64,000 nucleotides of DNA from Oscarella lobularis (Eukaryota > Porifera > Homoscleromorpha > Homosclerophorida > Oscarellidae): NCBI RefSeq assembly GCF_947507565.1, contig NC_089189.1, forward strand, positions 1,240,001 through 1,304,000, written 5' to 3'. Shown one piece after another: positions 35,960-47,399 of this stretch. Each line of letters begins with the position of its first letter. Positions within the stretch are counted from its first letter, which is position 1. A program made the translations under genes and the position numbers. A model generated the notes under the pieces. That model was given only the letters and a program-made list of their open reading frames with translations. It was not told the origin of the DNA and did no database searches.

Positions 35960-35989
35960 CATCAGACAAAAGCAATAATCTCCCACCGG

Positions 35990-36015
35990 CAGTCAGTCAG
36001 TCAGTCAGTCAGTCC
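35990..36015. repeat. (CAGT)n microsatellite
   Basis: Six CAGT units; the matching site in unit 1 (about 33292-33310) has two or three imperfect units. Confidence 0.85.
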
Positions 36016-36149
36016 TCTCGAAGTTCTCTCGAGTCCAGATGAAAAGTAAATTTATTTAAAAAAATTAGCACTACAAAATGAATAAAAACATTTTTAAAAA
36101 ATGCAGTGTCTTCGTATGATAGCGAGGTCGTGTCTGTGGCTTCCTCACA

Positions 36150-36825
36150 GGCTAATTCAATGTGTCAAAAAAACTCGCAGAACAAAAACGATTCAAACAA
36201 TACTGTAAATATGTCAAGTGTAGCATTCTAGCCCTCGGCGCGGACCATCCGTTCGGGTGTCCTGAATGCGAACCGATTAAGGGCCGCGGAGAGAAAAAGT
36301 TCTTCTGTTTGAAGAGAGAAAGCCAAAAGAGAATGCGAAATGGCGCAGTTAGAAGCTGATATTGCTGCAGATAAAGTGACTGCAATCACTGCAAAAGCAA
36401 AAGCAGCCATCGAGAAGAAGCTGCAAAAAGAAGCAGAAAAGAAAAAAATCGAAGAAGACCTTGAAGCCAAACGGAAGACCAGGCCAGTGCCACCAGGGGG
36501 CAGGCGACGTTATCCAGGTATCTATAAAACAGATAAAGTTAGCAAGACTCATACACATCGCAAGGCAATGGGACTAACGCTTGTGAAACCAGAAAAGAGG
36601 CGTCACAAAAAGCCAATAACAAATAAGCGTCAACACGCGAAGAGGCAAAACGTCAAGGTACCAAAAAAATCCAGAAAGTCACATATCAAAGATACGAAAT
36701 TGCATACGAACAGGCACCTAAAACAGATACACATTAATAGTTATAAGTCTCAAGGAGCTTCTCAACTTCGTCGACAAACGACTCCGGACTGTGCGTTGAT
36801 ACATAGTTGTCTGGACCGGTCTTGA
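36150..36825 (+). pseudogene. Lysine-rich coiled-coil family relic H
   Basis: Like relic G: DHPFGCPECEP near 36240, then an internal deletion joining to GRGEKKFF, a stop, and a 161-codon frame from 36340 (MAQLEADIAADKV, AIEKKLQKEAEKKKIEEDL, LVKPEKRRHKKP, SRKSHIKD). This is the longest basic frame of the truncated relics and could still be translated from the Met at 36340, but that Met is an internal family residue (compare WELAQFKAD in copy A). The dyad-rich part of exon 3 is deleted. Confidence 0.6.
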
Positions 36826-36829
36826 TAGA

Positions 36830-39800
36830 AAACAGTCACACAGAGACATCAAAATGGAAAACGTGCTGATCAGCTACAGAAACAATCAATGAGAAGTGAT
36901 GACCAATTTAATTAAAGCGACCCAACAGCGGGCCCAGGATAAAATATGAGACACATACCAAGTGGGCGTGGTCTTTCTTTGCCTCGGCAAAGATCTGGCG
37001 AAAATCTGGCGAAAATCGCCGATCTAGACGATCCCAAGATGCGGATTATAACACAAAGTGACTGACTGCATTCGAAGGTACGTTACATGAAGAGGGACGA
37101 GTAAATTTGTTTGTGAATGAAATGAAGAAAATCCGATCGGAGAAGGGCAGTCGTGTTCGTTGTCATCGACGAGATGCCAATTGTAAATCTGATCCCATTG
37201 GCAGCGGAAACGCCGACGAAGCTGAAGTGAAAACTGGTAAAACAGAAGCAAAATTCCAACGTTATTCGGGACTTTGAATGCCCGGTTGTGATCACAGTTG
37301 TCTCGGCTCGGCGAGTTGTCTCGGCTTTGGCTTCGTTTCTGAGCCGACTGCAGGCCCAAAAATGACCGTGGAAAGCCGAATTCTTGTTGCGAAATTTATG
37401 GTCTAGCCTGCATTCGCTTTGGAGATCGACAACAAAAACTTTTCTTACTGCCAGTGACACGAGGCAGGTTCCCTCATTAATCTGTAATATTGAAACTAAT
37501 ATAATATTTTTTGACGACTTCCTCTGTAGAAATTCTGATTCTGTTGCTGTAAGTACTTTGTCTAGACAAGTACTACATGTCTCCTCGAAGCGCCTCTTAT
37601 TTTGAGAAACGCAAGCAAAGACACCATCATTGTGCTGTCAAACAAAGAGGTACACAGATATACATATCATTATTTTGGCCGGGGTCTTTCATGGCCAGTG
37701 TACCCTCGGCCCACGCCCCCCGACCGTCCACGAGCAATGTCCTGTTGATTTTCTCTTTGATGCCAGAAGAACTCTTTTGACTTGCTGTCTATATCTCCTT
37801 TTTGAAGGCCGAAGCCTGACCATACATTATGTGTATTGCACTGTTCAAAATTTCGAGGTACCCTCATTATAGAGGCCCCGCTCACTATTTAACTAAATCA
37901 TTAACTCATACACCGTAGGTACCGGCAGTTGACGAGTCTCTAAGCTTTTTTCTCCCAAAGGGGAATCCACGACTAGAGAAGTCCTTTACCCAAGCCAATA
38001 GGTATTGTTTACAATACATATTCACTTTATCATAAATATGAAAACGATACTCTGCATTCTTGACGTCCTTAATTAATTAATTGATTAATTGGTTATTTTT
38101 TCAGTGGCCCAAACTGACGGCTGACGTCTTGTGCCTTCAAGAATTGTGAACCGAAGCTGTCCTACTTGCTGTTGTCAACGCTTCGTCCACCAGCGTTTTC
38201 CGTATCATCTACGATTGGATACGCACGTACTCGTCATTCGGGGCTATGTATCAGTAGAGGTAAGAAGTACGTACACATAGTCTGAGGCGCTTAATTAATT
38301 ACTTAATTATTATTTGCCGTATAAAACTCTCGCATGCAATTGAAGCACTGCCTTTTGATAGATGGCGTTGGAACGATTGTCTGCACTCTCATCTTCCCAC
38401 GTATTACAGCACACCAGAAGAGCCCTACATCTCTACAGTAAGAAGGGCACCCCATCGCCGAGCTCCGTCTCCTTTCATGCGTGTATCTGCACTAGTTGGG
38501 CCTTCACACGCCGCTGACATCAAAGAGAATTCTGTTCAGCCGTCGTTACGAGGAAAATCAACGCCGGACTCATTTAACGCTGATCATCTTGATATGCGAC
38601 TTCAATCACGGGCCCGTCATCGGACAAAGGCGTCGCACCGCGAACTGTTTCAAAAAGTCGTCGAGAGAATCTAGCTACGTGTCGACTCCGGCGGCGATTT
38701 GACGAGAAGGGTGCTCCTATTACAGGAGCAACTCCATCGTTTCACCGGGAACGGAGGCGAGAAAAAGTCGTTGAACGTCGTCAATGTGCTGATCGATCAC
38801 GTCTAAAAATATGTTTTTAGAAACTTGAGGTGTCGTCTGAGAAGGGCCTCTGTCTGTTCATTACGGGATTTCGGTCAAGTTTTGTATTCGAGGTAATGTC
38901 ATCGTGTTGTTTGGCTTTACATATTTCTACACGTGCTACGTTTTGTAGTGTATGATTGAGAGCGCTGAAACAGGATTTTGGTTCCTGGTTTGGTAGTTCA
39001 ATAATTGTAGGGTATTTATTTTGAAATTCCAATGGAATGCTCCTCTGATTTTCTCTAGAGAACGCTGTTGGAGCCGTTGGGACTCCAGTCAAAAGGACGA
39101 ACAGGTGCGAGTAGGAGAAAGCAACGTAACTACGTTCGAGTTTGTTTTTTGTAGGAGTTGGGGGTCCTGAGCATGACCCCGTGATCAAAAAACTGCTCAC
39201 AACCGGGGTCCCGAGCATGACCCCGTAATCAAAAACTGCTCATGAATAAGGGGGGAGGGATAGACGATTTATTTAATAAATTGAAATAAAAAACACAGAG
39301 TTCCCCCTCGCATAATCGAAGGCAGTTTTGACGGGGTCTTGCCCAGGACCCCTACAGGGCAGTTTCAACGGGGTCTTGCCCAGGACCCCTACAGGGCAGT
39401 TTTTGACGGGGTCTTGCCCAGGACCCCTTAACCCTAAAACAAAGAAAAGAAGTCTCGACTATAGATGAGGCTGCAACTTTCTCACCTTGGGAGGATGCTT
39501 TTCTGGTTGGGAGGGTATGCTGCGATGAAACAAGACACAGGATGGACGCAACGCACGGTTTTGGCTGCGTCATGCAACGTGCAGCTCAAAGAAACAAACA
39601 ACTGACGAAACACATACACATACATACACATCTTCTTTACAACAGACAACATGAAACACATACACATCTTGCTTCTTCTCTGACCTAAAAAAAGAAAGTC
39701 TTGTTATTACTTTGGCGCTTCGAATCGAGAAGGCGATTCGCCAGATCCTCGCACGCATCTTTTTTTGCCTCGTCTGTACAGTATCCAAGGCCGGCGATGG

Positions 39801-40480
39801 TTGCTCTGACCTATCCATTCTCTTCGTCAGCTAGATTTCGAGGCGGAACGAAGGCGAAGACTTCTCGCACGCCATCGCTCGCACTCGCGCGACGATCTGA
39901 GTAAAAGACATCGTCCACGTTTTGATCGCGGAGAGGTAGACGACTTACCGGCATGCTAGCCACGTCGCTTTCGTCGGGGGACAATCCTGGGAGGCTAGAC
40001 GACGCTTAGGTTCGTATTGGGGTCCCCCATCGTTCTGCGCTTACCGGGTGGCTCCGTGGCATCCTCGCGTCAATCGTTGAACGTCTAGAAGACCCGCCGA
40101 GATGCGGAAGACCTCTTCTCGCAGAACGGCTAAAAATACAGGCAGAATAAATACAGCACGTGACAGACACATAAAAATGTGCCGTCGCTCCATACCGAGC
40201 GCGTTTTCGTTACCTGACATTTGACTGGAGCACCAGCAGCGGCGACGGATGCAGGAGGAGGAGGAGGAGGTGGCGACGACGCGTTCCTTGGATATTGCTT
40301 TCCGCCGATCCGGTTCGCGATCATCCACGTCGATTTTACGACGACGCGACGACGACGTCTTCCCCGACTCTCGTCCTCGTTCTCCCCCTGAGCTAAAGAG
40401 AAATTTACGTGTACATGACTGGATCAAGCGACTTGGGTGGGAGAGCCCTTTACTAAGATCCAGGATCCGAATCACTTATT
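36830..40480. other. Unit 2 flank and unassigned sequence up to copy B
   Basis: 36830-38270 is the unit 2 flank. Between 38350 and 38810 there are fragments of open frame on the plus strand (one starting MALERLSALSSSHVLQHT with a GTAAGA donor near 38437) that may be exons of a small gene, but I cannot chain them. On the minus strand 39720-40330 has open segments, one proline-rich (PPPPPPP near 40250) ending at a GT donor near 40213; also not resolved. Confidence 0.4.
39161..39440. repeat. Mirrored array of GGGGTC..GACCCC units
   Basis: Three direct 37-bp units (39321, 39358, 39395; core GGGGTCTTGCCCAGGACCCC) face two reverse-oriented, more diverged units (39161-39196 and 39205-39240; core GGGTCCTGAGCATGACCCC), with about 80 bp between. 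Each core is itself nearly palindromic. Confidence 0.8.
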
Positions 40481-40481
40481 G

Positions 40482-40586
40482 TGACGTCACAAATGCTGAA
40501 GATTAATATCATCAGCGGGCATGATCGAACATTGTGACGACATAATAAATTTCGATACGTATCATTGTCGCTAAGAGACAGCACTC
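40482..40586 (+). promoter_or_regulatory. Conserved promoter module of copy B
   Basis: TGACGTCA at 40482-40489 and TGTCGCTAAGAGACA at 40566-40580, with the same 98-bp CRE-to-ATG distance as copy A. Confidence 0.65.
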
Positions 40587-41733
40587 ATGGCTTTTTTCTC
40601 ATGCTTCGTTAACGCCTTTACGAAACTTTTTGCCTGCGGCACGCGTCAGCGCAGAAACGACGAAACGAACGACGGCGCTCCTTACGAAGCGACGCCGAAA
40701 CGAGAACCGATCGTCGCCGAATCGCTGGCACCGCTCGCTCCAGAAAATTCCGAGGAAACGGCATCTGATCTAATAACGGAGCCCGATCCCGTGTCAATTC
40801 GAATAAAACGATCGCGCTCGCCGCGCAACGCCGCCGAAGCGAACATTGCTTCGGTCGAGGTAATAACGAATTATACGAACAAACACATATTAAATCAGTT
40901 TGATTTCTAAGGAAATTAGACTGAACGTAGACAGCGAGACGTCGCCGGAATCCGTTAGAGAATGTACGTGCAAACAATGAATCCTAACTTCACCCAGTTA
41001 GTATTACGTATTCTACAGCCTTGGGCATTCTCGCGGATCATCCATTCGGATGTCCGGACCGAGAGGAAACTCCGCGGCCCCTTTTCGTCGCTCGAGCCGA
41101 GACTCGCTTGAGTCTCGGCTCGACTTCGACTGCGGACTCGATTCCGCAGCTGGTCGAAGCCTCGACTCCGGTCGAGGCTTCGACCAGCGAGACGTCGTCA
41201 AGGACGTCGCGCAACTCCGCGGCGGCGTCGGGCCGCGGAGGTCAAAAACGCCGAAAAAATCAGCTCGAAAAGCTGAAGGAAAAATATCGACTTAAAGTCG
41301 ATAAAGCGAAGCGGGAGTGGGAGTTGGCCCAATTCAAGGCCGACGAAGCGCTTCGAAAGATGAAGATCGCCGCTGCAAAAGCCGAGGCAGCGTTGGACAG
41401 GATGCGGAGGAGGGAAGCGGCAAAAAAAGAAAAGGCGTCGAAGAAGATATTGCCGAAGAAAAATCGAGACGTCGACTCGAGAAAGCCGCCCGTACCGGTA
41501 CACGTACCTAAGCAGATAGTCGTTTGTAGACTGACTGAGATTATTTCAACGTTCAGACCGACTCCGGGCTCTGCGTCGATCCATCGACGTCCGGAATTGA
41601 AGCGGAGTCGAATCAATCGAACCCGCTGGGTCGTCTGCCCCAAATTCCCAGAGAATGGGGAGTATTTCATCTTCGCCGCGGGCAGCGATCCGATGCCAAC
41701 GCTGAAGAGCTGGAAATAACCGATATAGAATAG
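40587..41733 (+). CDS. Lysine-rich coiled-coil family protein, copy B
   Basis: Four exons (40587-40859, 40912-40963, 41019-41497, 41557-41733) join in phase into 326 residues without a lesion. It begins MAFFSCFVNAFTKLFACG, has HPFGCPDREE, ETRLSLGSTSTADSIPQLVE and a doubled VEAST motif missing from copy A. A coiled coil follows (KLKEKYRLKVDKAKREWEL) and the C-terminus has IPREWGVFHLRRGQRS. With copy A it is the best candidate for a functional member. AATAAA lies near 41827 in a 3' flank shared with copies C and D. Confidence 0.75.
41092..41303 (+). repeat. Chain of dyad-symmetric stems in exon 3 of copy B
   Basis: Six consecutive inverted repeats in 212 nt of coding sequence: 41092-41123 (14-bp arms, loop GCTT), 41130-41149 (7-bp), 41149-41188 (18-bp, loop TCCG), 41215-41240 (9-bp, CTCCGCGGC/GCCGCGGAG), 41260-41276 (TCAGCT/AGCTGA) and 41285-41303 (9-bp, one-base loop). 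Equivalents occur in copies A (about 32265-32440), C (45370-45605), D and E. Confidence 0.85.
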
Positions 41734-42647
41734 AATAGAATAGATGTAGAGTACTGTAGTAGTGTTTGCGTTTGTCTGTCCGTTGCATACTGGTGACTGA
41801 GTCAGTGTTATGTACAGTGCCGGCCTAATAAACGCACTATAAATGTTCAGGGAACAAAGAAATGCGTACGCTCAATTATCAATAGATCGGCTAGGTAGGC
41901 CTAATTAAAGAAAACAAACCGCCAAATGGGATAGAAGAACTATCAGAATTTTTATAGTCTAAAGAAATAGACAGAATAGTGAATTCCCCATAACAAGACA
42001 AACTTACTTGTAGTTAGGCGTTCACGAGTTGCGCTGTGACGAAGGCTGAACGACTGAAAGAGAGATTGCTTGGGTATAGACGTGATCACACGAGGTTGAA
42101 ATAATGTCTCCCCGACGGACGGCTTGAAAATATGCTCATGATCTGACACGTGAACGTGAAAACTATTGATTTTTTTTCAAAGAAACCTGTTCACCCACTT
42201 TTCTTACGGGAAGAGCTGATTCTTCTATCTCGGCTGACAGCTGTTGTTTACTAAAGGCCTTCATTGGCATCATACTACTACTGTCTTTCAGTTTCGAGTT
42301 GGCTACTGTATACGTTCTTTATGCGGGCTTGCGTTCCGTTTACTGCACTACTGCATTGTACCTGGCTAGCAAACACGTGAGCGAGTGGTCAAACCTAGCC
42401 TGGATACCGATCGAAGCGCGAAAACACTGATTACGTTTCAGCGTGCCTCCTTTCGGGCGAGTGTAGGCGCGAAAGCCGTCTAGTCGCGCCTTTGAGCACG
42501 GGTGCTAAGTTATGTCCATTGTCCAACGCCAACCGCGCCGGCCCGGTGAGGTGCGAGTTCATTATATAGTCATCCGCTCCGGGACATGGCGCAATTAACG
42601 AACCTCGGATGCGGACCGGACCCGGCCCATAGGTACATCAACGCGGA
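41734..42647. other. 3' flank of copy B and 5' flank of the MFS gene
   Basis: 41950-42170 resembles 46260-46340 and 50270-50420, the flanks after copies C and D, so it belongs to the duplicated unit. A TATATA-containing stretch near 42563 may serve the MFS gene. No gene of its own. Confidence 0.5.
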
Positions 42648-44022
42648 ATGTCTCGGCGTTCTTCTGCATCAAGCCCGCTAGCGGAATCGTTTTCGCTGGT
42701 GGAATCAGGCTCGAAATCTCGCCCGGCAGACGAAGAGACGCCGCTGCTGACAGGAGAAGACCTCAAAACGAACGGGAAGCGTCGCGTCCTTCTATTGGCT
42801 TGCCTTTGCTATGCCATCTTCATCGCCAACATCGCCAATTCGATACTCATTCCCGTTTTTCCGCCCGCTGAAAGCCACGACGCGAAGCGAATCCAAGACG
42901 GTTACGACTCACGTTGGTTTCGTCTTCGGCACCTTCTCCTTCGTCGTCGTCGTCGCGTCGCCCATACTGGGATCGTACGTCAGAGAGATAGGGCCCCGTT
43001 TCATGCTCATGTCCGGCGTGTTCCTCGTCGGGGGCGCCACCGCTCTTTTCGGAATGATTCGCTACATCGACGATTGGACGCCGTTTCTCGCTATAGCGTA
43101 CGCCAGTCGCGTCATCCAAGGATTTGGCACCGCTTCGCTGTACACGGCCACGTGGACGATCGCGGCGACAAAATTTCGCGACAACGTATCGACCGTCGTC
43201 GGAATCTTGGAAATGGGATTGGGACTCGGATACGTCATCGGACCGGCAGTGGGAGGAGGTCTATTCCGATTGGCCGGCTTTCCGGCACCGTTTTTCGTTA
43301 TCGGCGGACTCATACTCATCAGCCTCGTTCTCTTTCCTTTCGTTCTCGAAGAGAGTGGTGAAGAGGACGCGGCCGTCACACAACAGACAACCGCGGCGAC
43401 TGTTCCGAAATTGATGACGAACTTCTGGATTTGGATGACGTCACTCAGCCTGATGATCAGTACAGCTGCTTGGGGTTTCGTCAACACAACGCAATCCGTC
43501 TTTCTCCACGGCTCGTTCGGCTTCGATCCAGCATTCGTCGGACTCATGCAGTTCTACGGTGCCGTTTTCTACATCGTAGCGTCGCCCATTATCGGTCGCC
43601 TAGCGACGAAATTCGGAACAAAGAAATTCCTGATTCCAGGAATTTTGATACAAGGCCTCGCCATGCTCTTTCTCGGCCCCTCCTTCCTTCTCACCTTTCT
43701 CCCCGAGAAACAGTCGCTATGGCTTTTCATGACGGCGTACGCCATCTACGCGACTGCCTCCTCCTGCGTGGCACCATGCGTTGCCGATTTGATAGAGTCG
43801 GCCGAACGAATGGGCTACAGCAAAAGCGTCGCCCTCAACGGAATGGTTTCCGGTCTAGCTTCGTCGTTTTTCTTTCTCGGCGCGTGCTTGGGGCCGCTTG
43901 TCACCGGTTTGCTATCTCCCGTTATGGATTATGCACACTCGAGCACCGCCTTTGGACTCTTTTTGGCCGCGTTTGCGTATCTCTACTTAGTCGTAGCGCT
44001 CTGTTTTAGAAGCAGGCTGTAA
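42648..44022 (+). CDS. MFS transporter, SLC18B1-like (one frameshift near the N-terminus)
   Basis: The first frame (Met at 42648) encodes an acidic tail (ETPLLTGED) and TM1 (LLLACLCYAIFIANIANSILIPVF). The next segment, in another frame from about 42885, runs GFVFGTFSFVVVVASPILG, GPRFMLMSGVFLVGGATALFG, RVIQGFGTASLYTATW, GLGLGYVIGPAVGGGLF and on through about twelve TM helices to a stop at 44022. The motifs match vesicular amine transporter relatives of the SLC18B1 type (polyamine transport in mammals); the substrate here is inferred only. A single-base insertion or two-base deletion between ILIPVFPPAESH and THVGFVFG breaks the frame. There is no intron in this gene. If the shift is an assembly error, the protein is about 457 residues and complete. 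Confidence 0.8.
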
Positions 44023-44770
44023 AACAAGTGGGGAAATAAAAAATGCATCGCTTTTCACAGTCATGAACCTAAAATAATTACCTGGCTTTCATACGCGCGC
44101 GCTCGTCTTTTTCGCTCCCACGCCGATCTGACGCAATGAATTTGAATCGACGTTGACGGACGTTTCCAAGCCGGCCAAGTGCTTTTATTTTCCATCACCA
44201 ACCAATCCCCAACGACGACGACAACAAATGCGACGGCGGCGGCGGCGACACGATTCCGAGAAGACGAGCGCGCAAATTGCGTTTGGAACTTTCGAAGAAG
44301 CAGAAATGTCAACCACTTCATAATCAATAACGGATATATTGTAGTAGTTACTAGAGTTCGAGTTTGTCTGTCCGTTCCATATTGTGTGGCTGAGTCAGAC
44401 TTTTGTTGTGCCGGCCGCCTAATAAACGAAGACTTGCAGATTAATCCTCTAGGTAGACTATGGAGTAGGCTAAGGCGGAGCCATACCGTGAAAATGAGCG
44501 GTTGGTCTTCGACAAAAGACAGCGAAATCACTAAAAAGAACCTTCAAAGCATAGTTTAGTGTTCGAAGCATGCTACTCGAGAGAAACGGCTTGCAATGTG
44601 GAAATCGGAAGAAAACGCACTTGCCAATGATTCGACCCAGTGATTTGTGCCTCTTATAAAATCCTTGCTTTTGTTCTTGTTTCGAATGTGCTTGGGAGGT
44701 CGCATTGGCAACCGCTAGCGTCTCTGTGAAAATGATTGCAAAAAAAAGCCTCGCCTTGAGTCAGTGTATG
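44023..44770. other. Spacer with a relic of the lysine-rich family 3' flank
   Basis: 44335-44420 (GTTTGTCTGTCCGTTCC .. CCTAATAAACG) matches the 3' flank and poly(A) signal of copy B (41760-41835), while the coding part is gone. Nothing else is recognised. Confidence 0.5.
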
Positions 44771-46033
44771 TGACGTCACAAACCCTGAAGATTTCAACTG
44801 ATGATTCGTGTTCTCATCAGCGCATGATCGAACATTATGACGGCATAATTCATTGCGATCCCGCACATCATCGTCGCTAAGAGACCGAACACGCTAGCGC
44901 CTTTACGAAACTATTCGCCTGCGGTACGCGTCAGCGCCGAACTAATGAAACGAACACCGACGCTCCTTACGAACTGACACCGAAACGAGAACCGATCGTC
45001 GCCGAATCACTGGCGCCGGTTGCTCCGGAGAACTCCGAGGAAACGGAGCCCAATCTGACGGAGCCAGATCCCGTCTCAATTGTAATAAAGGGACCGCGCT
45101 CGACGCGCAATGCCGCCGACGAGAATATTGTTTCGACCGAGGTAATAAAACTAGCACAGACAAAAATAAAATCTGTCTAATAATTTAACTAAGGAAATTA
45201 AACTGAACGTAGAAAGTGAGACATCGCCGGAATTCGTTAGAGATTGTACGTAAATAACGAAACTTGAGTTACAGTAGTACTACGTGTTTTCCTATACAGC
45301 CCTGGGCATTCTCGCGGATCATCCATTCGGGTGCCCCGAGCCAGAGCCAAAGCCGCAGCCCCTACTCGTCGCTCGAGCCGAGACTCGCTTGAGTTTCGGC
45401 TCGACGTCGACGGCGGAATCGATTCCGCAGTTGGTCGAAGCCTCGACCGAAACTTCGGTCGAGGCTTCGACCACTAGCAGCGACGAGACGCCACCAAGGA
45501 CGTCTCATAACTCCGCGGCCATTGGCAGTGGCCGCGGAGATAAAAAGCGTCACAATCAGCTGAAAAAGCTGAAAGAGAAGTATCGACTTCGAGTCGATAA
45601 AGCCAAGCGCGAGTGAGAACTCGCGCAATTCAAGGCGGATGAAGCGCTGAGGAAAATGAGAGCCGTCGCTGAGAAGGCCGAAAAAGTGCTCGATAAGATG
45701 CTGCAGAAAGACGCAGAAAAGAAAAGAAAGGCAAAAAAGAAGAAACATCGAGCCGAGAAGTCGGGAAAGCCGCCGATCCCGGTACGCACCTAAACAGATA
45801 GCATGGTGTCAGACTCCAGTCGTGTACTATAGTAGCTTTTTTCCAACTTTCAGGTTGACGATTCGGGGCTTGGCGTCGATCAATCGCTTTCCGGAGTCGA
45901 AGCGGACAGAAATTGACGCATTTCGCTCGGTCCGCTGCCTGAAATTCCAAGGGAATGGGGCGTCTTTCATCTGCGCCGTGGACAACGATCAGACGCCAGC
46001 GCTGAAGAGATAGAAATAACTGATATAGATTAA
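44771..46033 (+). pseudogene. Lysine-rich coiled-coil family, copy C, decayed
   Basis: The promoter module is present (TGACGTCA at 44771, GTCGCTAAGAGAC at about 44873), but the start codon and the first residues have been deleted: sequence resumes at GCGCCTTTACGAAAC, internal to exon 1. Exon 3 keeps HPFGCPEPEP, ETRLSFGSTSTAESIPQLVE and the dyads, including a 20-bp-arm stem at 45432-45473. KAKRE is followed by TGA (45615) where A and B have Trp. Exon 4 has a further TGA before SLGPLPEIPREWG. Clear pseudogene. Confidence 0.75.
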
Positions 46034-46703
46034 GTAGTTGGAGTAGAGTAATGAGTAGCGTTTGTTTTTGTCTGTTAGTTATGTACCTATGTACTGTATA
46101 TGCCAATAAACGCACTATAAATGCTCAGGAAGCCCCAAAATTCGAATGTCTACGCTCTATTATCAATAAATCCCCTGGATACCTGAAAAAAGTGGTTTAG
46201 GAGCACCATCAGAATCTAAAAAGACAGGCCATCAAAGAAATAGAAAGAGAGACAGACAGAGACAGAGGGTGTAGTCAATTCCCACAGCAGACTATCCTAC
46301 CTGTAGTTTGCGTTGCACAGTGGCGACTCGTGAAGACTGCAGAGAAGCCTCGGGCTGGAAGTGTAGGTAGACAATCCTTGATCGCGCACTGTAGCGTGGA
46401 TGAGGTCGCGATCACGCGACTGACGAAAAAATGAACTCAACGCTAGGTCTCGAAATAGCGTTCGCGCTGGCTCGAAGGCTGTCGAGACGATCCCCTAATA
46501 ACGATCGTCTTCCGTTTTATCGCTGCCTTTCAAGCGTTCGATGTAGACTTCGAGAACGAATTTTCTGCCATTTTCGATGTCGTTCGAAGCGATGAAGACA
46601 GCGTACGGCCAGAACTGAGGCGAGAAAATGGACGCCGTCCCGCAATTCGTCCGTAAGAATATATGATTGCGCATGCCCAGTCAACAGCAGGACTCAGAGC
46701 ACG
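46034..46703. other. Flank between copy C and the myristoylated-protein gene
   Basis: Poly(A) signal AATAAA near 46106 for copy C; 46260-46340 is the shared duplicated flank. No gene supported. Confidence 0.45.
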
Positions 46704-47399
46704 ATGGGCAACTCGATCGGCAGCTCGATGGCGAAACGTTTTGGAAATGTGATCTCGTCTCGAAAAACGTCCTCGGCGATGCGCGACAGGCTCACAACAG
46801 AGGAAGAGGACGTCCTCAGGGCGGCTCTCAATGATATGTTTAGCCCTACCTTCTCTGCTCTCGCTTGCCTTTTCGCCAAGACAGACGAACTTTCCCGAGA
46901 AGTGGACGAATACACTCGACGAGTCCGCGAGTTCGAAAAAGCCTTCCTGATCGACGATATGTATAACGTGCTTCTCCTGGTTCCGTTCGAAATCGAACGT
47001 CGCGTTCGAGACCTCGTCCTGGAAGATCTGAAATCGATTGGCGAGTACAAGGAGTACATGCCATTCGATTCGATTGTCCTGAGAAAATACAAAGATGCGC
47101 ATCGAGCAACCGCCGTTTCCCATGACGATTTCGAAACGGCGTGTAGTCGCTGGGCAAAGTTGTCTCAAGACATCGGCTGGCATGACGACAGGCTGCTTTT
47201 AGGCGTTATGCAAAGTCTAAAAGAGCACGGAGAGCCATTTGATGATCTGCCGTTGAACACCGAAGAGAGCCTCACTGCAGCTGAGCAAGTCGTTCACAAG
47301 TGGTACTCTGACGTAGGAGATAAGGACGCTAGAGACAAGCAGACGGAGCAGGCTCTCCATCTAATTGGCGTGTTGAGAAAACTGAACAATTTACAGTAA
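46704..47399 (+). CDS. Intronless protein with myristoylation-like N-terminus and possible death-fold C-terminus
   Basis: A complete 231-codon frame. MGNSIG at the start fits the N-myristoylation pattern (Gly2, small residue at 6), so membrane attachment is inferred. Residues about 30-130 are charged and helical (REVDEYTRRVREFEKAF, EIERRVRDLVLEDLKSIG). The C-terminal 90 residues (CSRWAKLSQDIGW, LLLGVMQSLKEHG, AEQVVHKWYSDVG, EQALHLIGVLRKL) have the spacing of a death domain (WxxLAxxLG .. LxxW .. LxxxLxxL), seen by eye only. AATAAA at about 47449 gives the 3' end. The 3' flank recurs at 59517-59705. Family otherwise unrecognised. Confidence 0.65.
   Translation: MGNSIGSSMAKRFGNVISSRKTSSAMRDRLTTEEEDVLRAALNDMFSPTFSALACLFAKTDELSREVDEYTRRVREFEKAFLIDDMYNVLLLVPFEIERRVRDLVLEDLKSIGEYKEYMPFDSIVLRKYKDAHRATAVSHDDFETACSRWAKLSQDIGWHDDRLLLGVMQSLKEHGEPFDDLPLNTEESLTAAEQVVHKWYSDVGDKDARDKQTEQALHLIGVLRKLNNLQ

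Larger units (their letters stand above)
33066..38270. repeat. Tandem duplication of about 2.6 kb (two units)
   Basis: Unit 1 is about 33066-35755 and unit 2 about 35756-38270, aligned by many landmarks: the hairpin at 33189 and 35881, CTCGCAGAAC near 33470 and 36175, GCGACCCAACA near 34277 and 36916, TCTGAGCCGACTGCAGGC near 34846 and 37336, and GAGGTAAGAAGTACG near 35746 and 38256. Each unit carries one 5'-truncated lysine-rich family relic. Confidence 0.8.

Noticed and set aside
40041-40475. Minus-strand frame with poly-Ser/poly-Pro as a gene
   Set aside because: It depends on a simple GGA/GGT repeat on the plus strand; one frame ends at a plausible donor, but I could not find partner exons.
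42648-43361. Arginine-rich continuation of the MFS first frame
   Set aside because: Beyond about 42885 this frame is a shadow of the transporter read out of frame; hydrophobic helices continue in the other frame.
44061-44559. Frames of more than 120 codons on both strands
   Set aside because: The region matches the 3' non-coding flank of the lysine-rich family at its right end and has no conserved coding content.
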